The translations under genes were made by a program, and so were the position numbers. Source: Parvularcula sp039818345 (GTDB lineage: Bacteria; Pseudomonadota; Alphaproteobacteria; Caulobacterales; Parvularculaceae). Taken from it: a stretch of DNA of 64,000 nucleotides. The notes beneath the pieces were generated by a model. It made no database searches. It saw only the letters and a list, made by a program, of their open reading frames with translations, and had not been told where the DNA came from. Each line of letters opens with the position of its first letter. Position 1 is the stretch's first letter. The DNA is taken from NCBI GenBank assembly GCA_039818345.1, contig JBCBUC010000010.1, positions 1 through 64,000 of the forward strand. The letters run 5' to 3'. Below are positions 7,137-15,320 of this stretch, piece by piece.

Positions 7137-8471
7137 TTAGGCGAGGACGTCGTTGGTGGCCTGCGCAAAAATCGCCAAGCCTTCATCGATCAGGCTATCG
7201 GGTGTGACCAGCGGCACATGGGTCCTGATCACGTGCGCTTTGCGTCCAGCCGTCAAGGTGATAAGCCCCAGTTCCCGCGCGCGGGCTTGGATCGCAGCAG
7301 CGGCTTCGCCATTGGGCTTCGAGGGGTCGCCGTCATGCACCATTTCGACGGCCGCCATGGCACCGACCCGGCGAACATCACCAAATGTGCCCTTGCCCGC
7401 CCCATCGGCGAGATCATTCCAGGCCGCCTCGACCTTAGCGCCAATTTCCTCGGCGCGCGCGATGAGGCCCTCTTGTTCGATCACGTCGAGAACAGCGAGC
7501 GCGGCCGCGCACGCCACCGGGTTACCGCCATAGGTCGACCCCATGCCGCCGGGCGCGATCTTGTCGAAAAGCTCGGCCTTGCCGACCACCGCGGACAGCG
7601 GAAAACCGCCAGCAATGGATTTTGCACAAATCAGAAAGTCCGGCTCGATGCCGGCATGTTCGATCGCAAACATTTTTCCTGTCCGAGCAAAGCCCGTTTG
7701 GACTTCGTCGGCGATGAACATGATCCCGTGTTCGTCACAAAGCTCACGTAAGCCTCGAAGAAACTCGGCCGGTGCCGGAATAAACCCGCCCTCGCCTTGC
7801 ACAGGCTCAATTACAATCCCGGCGACGTTATCGGGAGAAACAGATGTCTCAAGGATATGACGCAGACAACTGAGCGCCCCTTGCGCTGACATGCCCTTAT
7901 ATTCATCAGGATAAGGAGCATGATAAACATCCGAAGGGAGAGGCCCAAAACCGACCTTATACGGAACGGCCTTGCCCGTCAGCGCCGTCGCGAGCAGTGT
8001 CCGCCCATGGAACGCGCCCTCGAAGGAGATCAAGCCGGGCCGACCAGTGATACGGCGCGCAAACTTACACACCTGCTCGGTCGCTTCAGAACCGGTGTTC
8101 ATGAACATGGTCTTATAAGCGCTACCGCCCGCCTGACCCGACACCTGACCCACGAGCGTGTTCAGACGTTCAGCGAGCTCCACATAGGGCTCATACTGGG
8201 CCACCCCGAAGCAGGTGTGGACGACCTTATCGATTTGCGCCTTCGCGGCCTCCATCACCTTGGGATGATTGTGCCCAACATTAAGGACGCCGATCCCTGC
8301 GATAAAATCGATATAGCGCTTGCCCTCGACATCCCAGAGCTCAGCGCCCTGCGCTTTAGCGGCGTAAATACCTGATTTCGATGGCAAACCCATGGGGCAG
8401 GCCTGGTCACGGCGCGCCACCAACAGCTCATTGGTGGGGTATTCGTTCGTGCCAGCTTGTCCGTCTGCCAT
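7137..8471 (-). CDS. gabT: 4-aminobutyrate aminotransferase (class III, PLP)
   Basis: A 444-residue class III aminotransferase. The start at 8471 follows GGAGG six bases upstream; a longer frame to 8492 would bury that site. PLP-phosphate motif MNTGSEAT (near 124), the Asp of DEVQTGFARTG (near 255) and the Schiff-base Lys in CAKSIAGGFPL (Lys284) are present. Sequence most resembles GabT (GABA + 2-oxoglutarate to succinate semialdehyde + glutamate), though 5-aminovalerate or succinylornithine aminotransferase activity is not excluded. No gabD lies next to it. Divergent from the Nudix gene. Confidence 0.88.
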   Translation of the reverse strand: MADGQAGTNEYPTNELLVARRDQACPMGLPSKSGIYAAKAQGAELWDVEGKRYIDFIAGIGVLNVGHNHPKVMEAAKAQIDKVVHTCFGVAQYEPYVELAERLNTLVGQVSGQAGGSAYKTMFMNTGSEATEQVCKFARRITGRPGLISFEGAFHGRTLLATALTGKAVPYKVGFGPLPSDVYHAPYPDEYKGMSAQGALSCLRHILETSVSPDNVAGIVIEPVQGEGGFIPAPAEFLRGLRELCDEHGIMFIADEVQTGFARTGKMFAIEHAGIEPDFLICAKSIAGGFPLSAVVGKAELFDKIAPGGMGSTYGGNPVACAAALAVLDVIEQEGLIARAEEIGAKVEAAWNDLADGAGKGTFGDVRRVGAMAAVEMVHDGDPSKPNGEAAAAIQARARELGLITLTAGRKAHVIRTHVPLVTPDSLIDEGLAIFAQATNDVLA

Positions 8472-8593
8472 GGGGGCCTCCTTCGATCTCAACGCCCCCT
8501 CTGCTCCCGTTACATCTGTGGTTCAACCCGTGTGTCTTCATCAACACAATGGCCAAAGCGGCTCCCATCATCTGATCAGAAAGACTTGCCCCA

Positions 8594-8626
8594 CAAGCGT
8601 CGGTTGCGCAAAGCTTAACCGACTTG
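8594..8626 (+). other. Inverted repeat in the leader of the Nudix gene
   Basis: Arms CAAGCGTCGGTT and AACCGACTTG pair over ten bases with a two-base bulge and an 11-base loop. It ends 15 bases before the Nudix start and touches the purine-rich region used for translation. It could be an operator or a 5'-leader hairpin; inference only. The rest of the gabT/Nudix gap (8472-8641) holds the divergent promoters, not resolved. Confidence 0.35.
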
Positions 8627-8641
8627 CAAGGGTGGTGGCTG

Positions 8642-9412
8642 ATGAACGATGTCTTGAACCGCAACGACTGGGTGCGACCGGGCAGCGGCGGCGGTGATGA
8701 GCCGGATGCGCCGTCTACGCAGGAGCAAAGTGCTCCTGTGGTGACTGCGGAGTTCCCAAGCCCCGACGATAAAAAAAGCACAGTTTCTGAAAATGTCAGC
8801 CGATACAGGGCGTTCACGTTGATCCGTAAAAGGACCTTCTTCGGATACGTTTATTTTCTTGAAAAGCGGAAAAAAGACGAGTCCGGAAAGCGCCCAGGAA
8901 AGTATGGCCTCTTTGGAGGAAATTTCGAGCGTGATGATTCGATTGAAGATGAATATGTCTTAGAATCGTCAATGCAAACAGCGCTACGCGAACTTGAAGA
9001 GGAGCTTGGCATCGACGACTTTGGTGATGCCAGTCCAAAAGAGATCTTCAAAGGCTTTTCGCTTCATGACGAAAACAGACAATTCCAAGTCCATCTGTTT
9101 TTGATCTCTGGGCGATCCGCAAAGAAGGTGAACACGTGGGGTATTCGTCGCCACCAAAAAGAAAAACGCGCCGAACTCAAAGTCTGCCAACAGAAGCGTC
9201 AAGACCTCCTCGCTGACAAGAGTGCGGACCATAGCCGTGAGATCGAAGATCTCGACAAAGACATTAAGACCCTTAAGGATCAAACAAGTGCTGGTAAACC
9301 TGTGAAAATCAGGCGTTGTCTAGGGACCTGGTGGGGTGTCCCGCTTGCGGACCTGACACCATTGGCGGCCTACGCCCTTTTGGCGGATGCATCGTTCAGG
9401 CGACATCAATAA
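8642..9412 (+). CDS. Atypical Nudix hydrolase with coiled-coil insertion
   Basis: A 256-residue protein (start ATG 8642 after AAGGGTGG; a TTG at 8624 is in frame). Residues 1-50 are polar and disordered. The Nudix fold starts near 54 (YRAFTLIRK) and its box has E108, seven residues, then RELEEELGI (116-124). The usual Gly six residues before the first Glu is a Glu here; the GG pair sits about 15 residues earlier (92-93), before an acidic insertion. Residues 170-215 form a highly charged probable coiled coil interrupting the fold before the C-terminal WWGVPLADL segment. The acidic metal-binding residues are intact, so pyrophosphohydrolase activity is plausible; the substrate is unknown. Confidence 0.75.
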   Translation: MNDVLNRNDWVRPGSGGGDEPDAPSTQEQSAPVVTAEFPSPDDKKSTVSENVSRYRAFTLIRKRTFFGYVYFLEKRKKDESGKRPGKYGLFGGNFERDDSIEDEYVLESSMQTALRELEEELGIDDFGDASPKEIFKGFSLHDENRQFQVHLFLISGRSAKKVNTWGIRRHQKEKRAELKVCQQKRQDLLADKSADHSREIEDLDKDIKTLKDQTSAGKPVKIRRCLGTWWGVPLADLTPLAAYALLADASFRRHQ

Positions 9413-9450
9413 GCCGGCCCACCAATCAGCGATTGGCAGACCGGCATGTA

Positions 9451-9478
9451 AAGGTTGGGGCGGTCAGTCCCCAACCTT
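9451..9478. terminator. Hairpin between convergent genes
   Basis: A perfect ten-base stem (AAGGTTGGGG and CCCCAACCTT) with an eight-base loop lies between the Nudix stop and the stop of the convergent receptor gene. No clear T-run follows on either strand, so it may act as a factor-assisted or bidirectional terminator. Confidence 0.6.
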
Positions 9479-9498
9479 AAGGATCAAACTGCTCGGCG

Positions 9499-11616
9499 TT
9501 AGAACCGACCGCTGACCGTGAAACGTGCATTCAGCGGTGCACCGACGGTTGCCTGATGCGTGCTGTGCGCATTCGGGAAGTAGAGCGTATCGGTCAAGTT
9601 TTCGATGTTCACCTGAAGGCGAAGCGTGTCGGAGATATCGTAATACGCCGCAGCATCCACCCGCGTGTAGCTAGGCAGCACCGGACGAACACCATCATCG
9701 TTCGGCCCATTGGTGATGAAACTTTCGTCCTGGTACGTGACACCGACTCCAAGACCAAAATCAGGTGTGACTTGGAAAGAGTTCCACAGCGAGAACATGT
9801 TCTCCGGAAGCTCCCGGCGACGAAGTCCATCTGAACCATCAGCATTCACCTGATCACCTTCGAGATAGCTGTAGCCCGCAGAGACGTACCACCAGTCTTT
9901 GAGCTGGCCCTGCAGCTGAAGTTCAAAGCCTGTGATTTCCGACTCGATGACGTCCAAGGTCTCCGGATCAGCATCGGAGGTTTGCGGCGACTCTTCCTCG
10001 ATCTCAAAGCCAGCAGCAGTAAAGCTCAGCCCAGGAACGATGTCCCATTTCACGCCCGCTTCGAGGTTGGTGTAAGTGTCAGCGTCGAGTGCGTTATCGC
10101 TGTTGATGTTGGCAAACTGCTCACCACTCCGCGGCAAGAAGCTCTCACTGTAGCTCGCATAGAACGAGATGTTCTCGATCGGCTTGTAGACCAGACCGAC
10201 CCGGGGTGCCCAATTGGTGTCATCGCTTTCACCCGATGATGCAGGCGATGCAATATTATCGACTTCAATCTCAAAGCTATCGTACCGTACACCGACGATC
10301 AAATCGAGTTGATCGGAGATCTCGATCTCATCTTGGATGTAAAAGGAATAGACCTCGATATCAGCTTCGGTGAAATCGTTGAGATCGGTCGTGAGATCGA
10401 CCGTGGTCGGATTCCCGTTCGCCGCCACGCCTGTACCGCCGCGAATGGCAAGCGGGTGCGCAATCGAGAAGAACTCCACATCATCCAACGAGTCAGACCA
10501 GATCGGGTTAAAGCGATCATTGTCATTAGACGTATCGATATACTCAACTCCGGTCACGATCGTGTGGCCAAAATCGCCGGTTTTGAATTCGCCAATGAGG
10601 TCCGCCGACAGGATCAGGTTTTGACGATCAGTGGTGTCGATATAACCATCGAGACCAACAACATCCGGGCTATCTGCCTGGTCGTAGCTCGATGCGTAGA
10701 AGTTCTGATAGAGCTTGTCGTAATCGCCATAAAACGCGCTGAAACGACCCTTCAGGCTGTCGCTGAATTGGTGCTGAAGCATCGCGCGAAGCAAGTGCGC
10801 GGTGAGTTCCGTTTCGTTGAGCTCTGGATCACCAAAAACAATGTCTTCAAAGTCTTCAACCGGCTCGCCATTGGTGCCCGTCGGGATACCGCGATCGATA
10901 AAACGTTCGTGGTTTACATATTCATAGGACAGATCAAGCGTGGTGGACGGCGTAAACTGAAACTTGGCCGTCGGGTTCACACCGAAACGCTCGCCATCAA
11001 AAAAATCGCGGTGGTTATCGAGGCTCTCATACATCGCATTGATGCGGAATGCTGAGGTGTCACCAGCGTCGATATTGCTGTCGATTTGCAGCGCATACCC
11101 ACCAAATGTATCAACAGACGCTTGGTAACCGGTGAACCGCTCGCCAAGGGTCGCTTTTTTTGTCACGCGGTTGAGGATACCCCCCGTGCCGCCGCGTCCA
11201 AAGAGTAGAGCATTGGGTCCACGCAGGATCTCGACCTGCTCAATGTTGTAAAGCGGGCGGTAATACTGAACATCATCCCGCACGCCATCGATAAAGAAAT
11301 CCGCTGTCGACCGAACCCCGCGAAAGACCACAGCATCACGGTGTCCTTCACCTTGGGACGTGTTGACGCCTGGCGTGTAGTCGATGATCTCCCCCACACT
11401 GGTGAAACCGCGCAGCGCGATCTCTTCAGCGGTGATCACCGAAACGCTGGCCGGCACGTCGATGATCGGCGTTGGTGTCCGTAGCGCGTTGACTTGGTCG
11501 GTATACAGATACGTCGCAGGGACAACCACGACATCAACCGCAGTGCTCTGAGGAAGCGGCTCAGCCGCACTGGTGGATAGCGCCAGCGTGCTGGCGGTTA
11601 GAAGGATCGAAAGCAT
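9499..11616 (-). CDS. TonB-dependent siderophore receptor
   Basis: A 705-residue outer membrane receptor. A signal peptide (MLSILLTASTLALSTSAA) is followed by a plug domain with ITAEEIALRG, EIIDYTPGVN, VFRGVRSTADFFIDGVRDD and VEILRGPNALLFGRGGTGG, then a long beta-barrel rich in alternating aromatic segments ending in an aromatic residue (SGRF). The plug resembles the FhuE/Fiu/FpvA class of ferric siderophore receptors. Uptake needs the TonB-ExbBD complex, not encoded here. A Fur-like box lies 40 bases upstream, in agreement with iron control. The ligand cannot be read from the sequence. Stands alone, without siderophore biosynthesis genes. Confidence 0.92.
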   Translation of the reverse strand: MLSILLTASTLALSTSAAEPLPQSTAVDVVVVPATYLYTDQVNALRTPTPIIDVPASVSVITAEEIALRGFTSVGEIIDYTPGVNTSQGEGHRDAVVFRGVRSTADFFIDGVRDDVQYYRPLYNIEQVEILRGPNALLFGRGGTGGILNRVTKKATLGERFTGYQASVDTFGGYALQIDSNIDAGDTSAFRINAMYESLDNHRDFFDGERFGVNPTAKFQFTPSTTLDLSYEYVNHERFIDRGIPTGTNGEPVEDFEDIVFGDPELNETELTAHLLRAMLQHQFSDSLKGRFSAFYGDYDKLYQNFYASSYDQADSPDVVGLDGYIDTTDRQNLILSADLIGEFKTGDFGHTIVTGVEYIDTSNDNDRFNPIWSDSLDDVEFFSIAHPLAIRGGTGVAANGNPTTVDLTTDLNDFTEADIEVYSFYIQDEIEISDQLDLIVGVRYDSFEIEVDNIASPASSGESDDTNWAPRVGLVYKPIENISFYASYSESFLPRSGEQFANINSDNALDADTYTNLEAGVKWDIVPGLSFTAAGFEIEEESPQTSDADPETLDVIESEITGFELQLQGQLKDWWYVSAGYSYLEGDQVNADGSDGLRRRELPENMFSLWNSFQVTPDFGLGVGVTYQDESFITNGPNDDGVRPVLPSYTRVDAAAYYDISDTLRLQVNIENLTDTLYFPNAHSTHQATVGAPLNARFTVSGRF

Positions 11617-11656
11617 CTTTGGGGTCCTGCAACAAAAACGATGATGGCTTTCTGTT

Positions 11657-11675
11657 CATAATGAGAATGCGTGTC
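11657..11675. promoter_or_regulatory. Fur-like iron box upstream of the siderophore receptor
   Basis: CATAATGAGAATGCGTGTC matches the classic 19-bp Fur consensus at 13 of 19 positions, with an especially good left half. It lies 40 bases before the receptor ATG and overlaps a TTGACA hexamer on the minus strand (11677-11672), a plausible -35. In alphaproteobacteria Irr or RirA may replace Fur, so the regulator is uncertain. Confidence 0.55.
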
Positions 11676-11793
11676 AACTAAATTGCGAACCGTTATCAGT
11701 TGCAAAAATGTCTCGTCTTGCCGCGGGCGTGGCAGAGATGGCACACCTCAGAGGTGGCCCGAGGGGGCCAGGCGAGAGCAGGACAATCATCGA

Positions 11794-12237
11794 ATGACCG
11801 ACACCGACCGCCGCTTTTTAGGGGCGCAAAGCTATGAAACCGCTGTTCTTTCACATCGCCGTGCCGTGGCTGAGGACATCGACGAACTGGGTCATGTCAA
11901 CAACGCCGTTTATGTCCGGTGGGTCCAGGATGCCGCTGTCGCCCACTGGATGGCCGTCGCCCCGGCCGAGGTGCAACAAGCCCAGATTTGGGTCTGCAGT
12001 CGTCACGAGATCGACTACACCGACCAGGTCTTTGAAGATGATGAGGTCGAAATTCGCACGTGGCTCGGTGAAAAATCGGGCGCGCGATTTGCTCGGCATA
12101 CCGATATTCGAAAGCCAGGCGCGAGACGTCCTGCCATCACCGCCCTCACCCAATGGGTTTTGCTCGATCGCAAGAGCGGGCGGCCGCGCCGGGTGGATGA
12201 CGCAACGCTCACGCTTTTTGGCCTGGTCGGCCTCTGA
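11794..12237 (+). CDS. Acyl-CoA thioesterase, 4-hydroxybenzoyl-CoA thioesterase-like hotdog fold
   Basis: A 147-residue single hotdog domain. The signature DIDELGHVNNAVYVRWVQDAA, with its Asp and the HVNN loop, defines the 4HBT/YbgC group, and RHEIDYTDQVFEDDEVEIRTWL continues the fold. It hydrolyses short or medium acyl-CoA thioesters in the cytosol; the substrate is not predictable. The ATG at 11794 was chosen because the region upstream to 11671 is not conserved-looking and overlaps the receptor promoter. This could be the YbgC homologue missing from the tol cluster, but nothing here proves it. Confidence 0.82.
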   Translation: MTDTDRRFLGAQSYETAVLSHRRAVAEDIDELGHVNNAVYVRWVQDAAVAHWMAVAPAEVQQAQIWVCSRHEIDYTDQVFEDDEVEIRTWLGEKSGARFARHTDIRKPGARRPAITALTQWVLLDRKSGRPRRVDDATLTLFGLVGL

Positions 12238-12421
12238 CAGGGCCGCGACGTTCTGCAATCTGCAAGACGTGCACGTGGCAAAGTGCGAAAGCACGCCCCT
12301 GACATCCGACAGTCGTCACCGGCCGATCGTCACGTCGACGACTAATGCCTCTATGATATCAATGGATTGAGAGAAATAAGGCGATCCACTTGAACCCCCT
12401 TCCCTGATGGGTCCGCCGCTT

Positions 12422-12444
12422 GCGTTGTTGACGCGGAACAACGC
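12422..12444. promoter_or_regulatory. Perfect inverted repeat before the fibro-slime gene
   Basis: GCGTTGTT and AACAACGC, separated by seven bases, end 18 bases before the start codon and just before the AGAGGGGG ribosome site. It may be an operator or a leader hairpin. The remainder of the 225-base gap from 12238 shows no gene; a promoter should lie near 12340-12400. Confidence 0.45.
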
Positions 12445-12462
12445 ACCAAGAGGGGGACACCC

Positions 12463-13218
12463 ATGAAACGCCTACTCGCCACGATGGCGACAGCCACCGC
12501 CATGACCACCACGGCGGAAGCGGCCAGCATCCAGTTAAAAGCCACCGTCAGGGACTTTCTGGATTCCCATCCCGATATGGAAAGCACCGTCGGTAATGAC
12601 CGGAATATGGTGGAAACCTCTCTCGGCGCTGACGGCAATCCGGTTTACGCCGGAGGCCCAGGTGGTACACTGACAACGTCCGGTCAGGCATCATTCGATC
12701 AATGGTACAATGACACACCCGGGGTCAATCAATCTCTCGACATCATCCTTGACCTTCAAAACGTCGATGACGGGAACGTCTTTACCTACGCCAGCAACAG
12801 CTTCTTCCCGATCGATGGGCAGCTCTTTGGTAACCAAGGTCGGCCGCACAACTATCATTTCACGATGGAGCTTGAAACAAGCTTCACTTATCAAGGCGGT
12901 GAAACCTTCACCTTCACCGGCGATGATGACGTTTGGGTGTTCATCAACGATGAACGCGTGATTGATCTTGGCGGTGTGCACGGCGCGCAGTCCGCAAGTG
13001 TCGACCTTGATGTCCTTGGGCTGACAGTCGGGCACAATTATCCGTTTAAGCTCTTTTTTGCAGAGCGGCACACAACGCAGTCCAATTTCCGCATTGATAC
13101 ATCACTGTTGCTTGAGCCCACGAGCCCCGTTCCTGTCCCGCCAGCAGCCGCCCTCTTCCTGCCTGCGATCTTCGGCAGCGCCTGGGCCTCCCGCCGACGA
13201 TCAAGGACAAAGACCTAA
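12463..13218 (+). CDS. Fibro-slime domain protein with PEP/VPLPA-CTERM-like tail
   Basis: A 251-residue secreted protein: signal peptide 1-20 (MKRLLATMATATAMTTTAEA), then a domain with FTFTGDDDVWVFIN (150-162), VIDLGGVHG (167-173) and KLFFAERHTTQSNFRIDT (196-213). This is the pattern of the fibro-slime (PA14-related) domain, known from slime-mould, myxobacterial and some surface proteins, and probably carbohydrate-binding with bound calcium (DDD). The tail SPVPVPPAA, a hydrophobic stretch and SRRRSR form a sorting-type end. A strong AGAGGGGG ribosome site precedes the ATG. Its stop codon overlaps that of the convergent LysE gene in CTAA. Confidence 0.85.
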   Translation: MKRLLATMATATAMTTTAEAASIQLKATVRDFLDSHPDMESTVGNDRNMVETSLGADGNPVYAGGPGGTLTTSGQASFDQWYNDTPGVNQSLDIILDLQNVDDGNVFTYASNSFFPIDGQLFGNQGRPHNYHFTMELETSFTYQGGETFTFTGDDDVWVFINDERVIDLGGVHGAQSASVDLDVLGLTVGHNYPFKLFFAERHTTQSNFRIDTSLLLEPTSPVPVPPAAALFLPAIFGSAWASRRRSRTKT

Positions 13219-13832
13219 CCCACAAGCACAGGAACCATGCTGAGAACCAAGAGCGCGGCCATGGCTTGATTGAAGATCCGGGCGCGCCGCTCGGTCGACA
13301 GTAGCTTTTTGATCTGCGTGCCCACCGCGATCCACATCGTGAAGTTGGGAATGCCAACGGCCAAGAAACCAGCACTTAAAAGCAGCACGGATCCCACGTT
13401 GGAGGAATCGAGATAGACGGTCAGGGCCGTGACGATCATCGCCCAGGCCTTTGGGTTCACAAACTGAAACAGCGCGCCTTCGATGAAGGTCATCGGCCGC
13501 TTCGTTCCATCATCACCGCCTGCATGCACTTTTGCGGTGGCAATCTTCCATGTGAGAAAGACGAGGTAAGCGGTACTCGCGATTTTGATGACAACGATAA
13601 GACTTGGGAAGGCCTCAAAGACCCGCATAAGACCTAAACCCACGGCCATATTCATCAGCATAAAGCCGGACAGTATACCAGCCACGAGCTTCACCGTTGG
13701 TTTCACGCCCCATTGAGTTCCCGACGTCATGACCAAAAAATTGTTTGGTCCGGGCGTCACGGTACTGACGAACACAAAAGCGGCAGCGGCAAAAAGATCT
13801 GTAAGGGTCATGGAAGACAAATAACTAGCCAT
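13215..13832 (-). CDS. LysE/RhtB family amino-acid exporter
   Basis: A 205-residue inner membrane protein with about six hydrophobic segments. The family motif TPGPNNFLVM lies in the first helix, and NPKAWAMIVTAL lies in the fourth. Exports amino acids or related compounds by proton antiport. The start at 13832 (MASYLSS) is preferred over the longer frame to 13865, which would run almost up to the divergent regulator. It is divergent from an Lrp/AsnC gene at 51 bases distance, the usual arrangement for a regulator controlling an exporter. Confidence 0.88.
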   Translation of the reverse strand: MASYLSSMTLTDLFAAAAFVFVSTVTPGPNNFLVMTSGTQWGVKPTVKLVAGILSGFMLMNMAVGLGLMRVFEAFPSLIVVIKIASTAYLVFLTWKIATAKVHAGGDDGTKRPMTFIEGALFQFVNPKAWAMIVTALTVYLDSSNVGSVLLLSAGFLAVGIPNFTMWIAVGTQIKKLLSTERRARIFNQAMAALLVLSMVPVLVG

Positions 13833-13883
13833 CAGCGCGATTTCTTCGCAAAATAGCGCGGCCACTCACATTTATCGGGAAAA

Positions 13884-14330
13884 ATGGCTGGAATTGACGA
13901 ATTTGATAGGAAAATCTTGCGCTCCTTGTCTCGCGATGGGCGGCTCACCCATGCCAAGCTCGCCGATGAAGTCGGACTATCCGTATCCGCCTGCCATCGA
14001 CGGGTGCAAGAACTCGAACGGTCAGGGGTGATCAAAGGCTACCGCGCCGTGCTCGATCCCCATCATCTCGATAGGGATTTTATCGCGATCATGACGGTCG
14101 CACTCGGTCGCCATACCAAAAATGACCAGGAGAACTTCGAGCGGGCCATGGATAACGCCAGCCAGGTGACGGAGTGCTACAACGTCACCGGCGCGATCGA
14201 ATATGTGCTGAAAGTGGAGGTCGCAGATCTAGCGGCCTACAAGCAGTTCCACACCGAAGTCTTGGGCCAACAGCCAGGGGTGATCGGCATCACCTCTTAC
14301 ATTGTCATGGACACCACCAAGAGCCCCTAA
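13884..14330 (+). CDS. Lrp/AsnC family transcriptional regulator
   Basis: A 148-residue protein with an N-terminal helix-turn-helix (DEFDRKILRSLSRDGRLTHAKLADEVGLSVSACHRRV) quoted here only as residues 5-40, and a C-terminal RAM ligand-binding domain (TGAIEYVLKVEVADL). Such proteins bind amino acids and form octamers on DNA. Position, divergent from the LysE exporter, suggests it controls that gene in response to an amino acid, as LysG- or Lrp-like regulators do. The ligand is unknown. Confidence 0.9.
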   Translation: MAGIDEFDRKILRSLSRDGRLTHAKLADEVGLSVSACHRRVQELERSGVIKGYRAVLDPHHLDRDFIAIMTVALGRHTKNDQENFERAMDNASQVTECYNVTGAIEYVLKVEVADLAAYKQFHTEVLGQQPGVIGITSYIVMDTTKSP

Positions 14331-14388
14331 CGCGATCGCGATCATTCTGCCGTTGCTCTGCAGCAAATGTGGCACTAACCATGCCGCC

Positions 14389-15234
14389 ATGTCTTTTGAA
14401 AGCACCGCCAGTTACGTCGCGACCGATGACCTTAAGGTCGCGGTCAATGCCGCAGTCACCCTCGAGCGGCCCCTCCTGATTAAAGGGGAGCCCGGCACCG
14501 GTAAAACCGTGCTGGCCAATGAGGTGGCCCAGAGCCTCGGCGCGCCGCTGATCGAATGGCACGTGAAATCGACCACCAAAGCGGCCCAAGGGCTCTATGA
14601 ATATGATGCGGTGGCGCGTTTGCGGGACAGCCAGCTGGGCGAAGAAAAAGCCACTGATGTTGCCAATTACATCAAACGCGGGAAGCTTTGGGAGGCCTTC
14701 ACCTCTGACGTGCGTCCGGTGCTGTTGATCGACGAGATCGACAAGGCAGACATCGAATTTCCGAACGACCTTTTGCAAGAGCTCGATCGGATGGAGTTCT
14801 ACGTCTACGAGACCGGTGAGACGGTGAAAGCGGCCCAGCGCCCGGTCATCATTATCACTTCGAACAATGAAAAAGAGCTGCCCGACGCCTTTTTGCGCCG
14901 CTGCTTCTTCCACTACATCAAATTCCCGGACGAAGAGACGATGAAGAGCATCGTCGACGTCCATTACCCCGAGATCAAAGAACGCCTGGTGCGCGAGGCG
15001 CTGACCCGCTTCTACGCGTTGCGCGAGACGCCTGGGCTCAAGAAAAAACCGTCCACCTCAGAGCTGCTCGATTGGCTTAAACTGTTGATGGTGGAAGACG
15101 TCGATCTTGAAACCTTGCGGGAAAAAGATCCGCGCAAGGCCATCCCGCCGCTTCATGGGGCGCTCCTTAAAAACGAGCAGGATGTGCACCTGTTTGAGCG
15201 CCTTGCGTTCCTTGCGCGACGGGACGGCCAATAG
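14389..15234 (+). CDS. MoxR-family AAA+ ATPase
   Basis: A 281-residue AAA+ protein: Walker A GEPGTGKT (33-40), Walker B VLLIDEID (111-118), sensor-type TSNNEKELPDAFLRRC. The block IEWHVKSTTKAAQGLYEYDAVARLRD is typical of the MoxR subgroup that usually pairs with a VWA or CoxE-type protein. No such partner follows: the next gene is a DUF2937 protein. The ATG at 14389 is chosen because the upstream extension to 14302 overlaps the Lrp gene. Role is presumably chaperone-like remodelling of a metalloenzyme or membrane complex; the client is unknown. Confidence 0.88.
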   Translation: MSFESTASYVATDDLKVAVNAAVTLERPLLIKGEPGTGKTVLANEVAQSLGAPLIEWHVKSTTKAAQGLYEYDAVARLRDSQLGEEKATDVANYIKRGKLWEAFTSDVRPVLLIDEIDKADIEFPNDLLQELDRMEFYVYETGETVKAAQRPVIIITSNNEKELPDAFLRRCFFHYIKFPDEETMKSIVDVHYPEIKERLVREALTRFYALRETPGLKKKPSTSELLDWLKLLMVEDVDLETLREKDPRKAIPPLHGALLKNEQDVHLFERLAFLARRDGQ

Positions 15235-15320
15235 CCGCTCGCAAAAGCTTCAAGGTCCGAGAATTGAATTGCGGCCGCCAGGGTGCTTAACCTGCACCAG
15301 GGTAGGTCAGGGTTGGAACA

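Noticed and set aside
7137..8471. The class III aminotransferase as AstC for the AST operon
   Set aside because: The sequence is closer to GabT and it is about 51 kb away, outside the operon.
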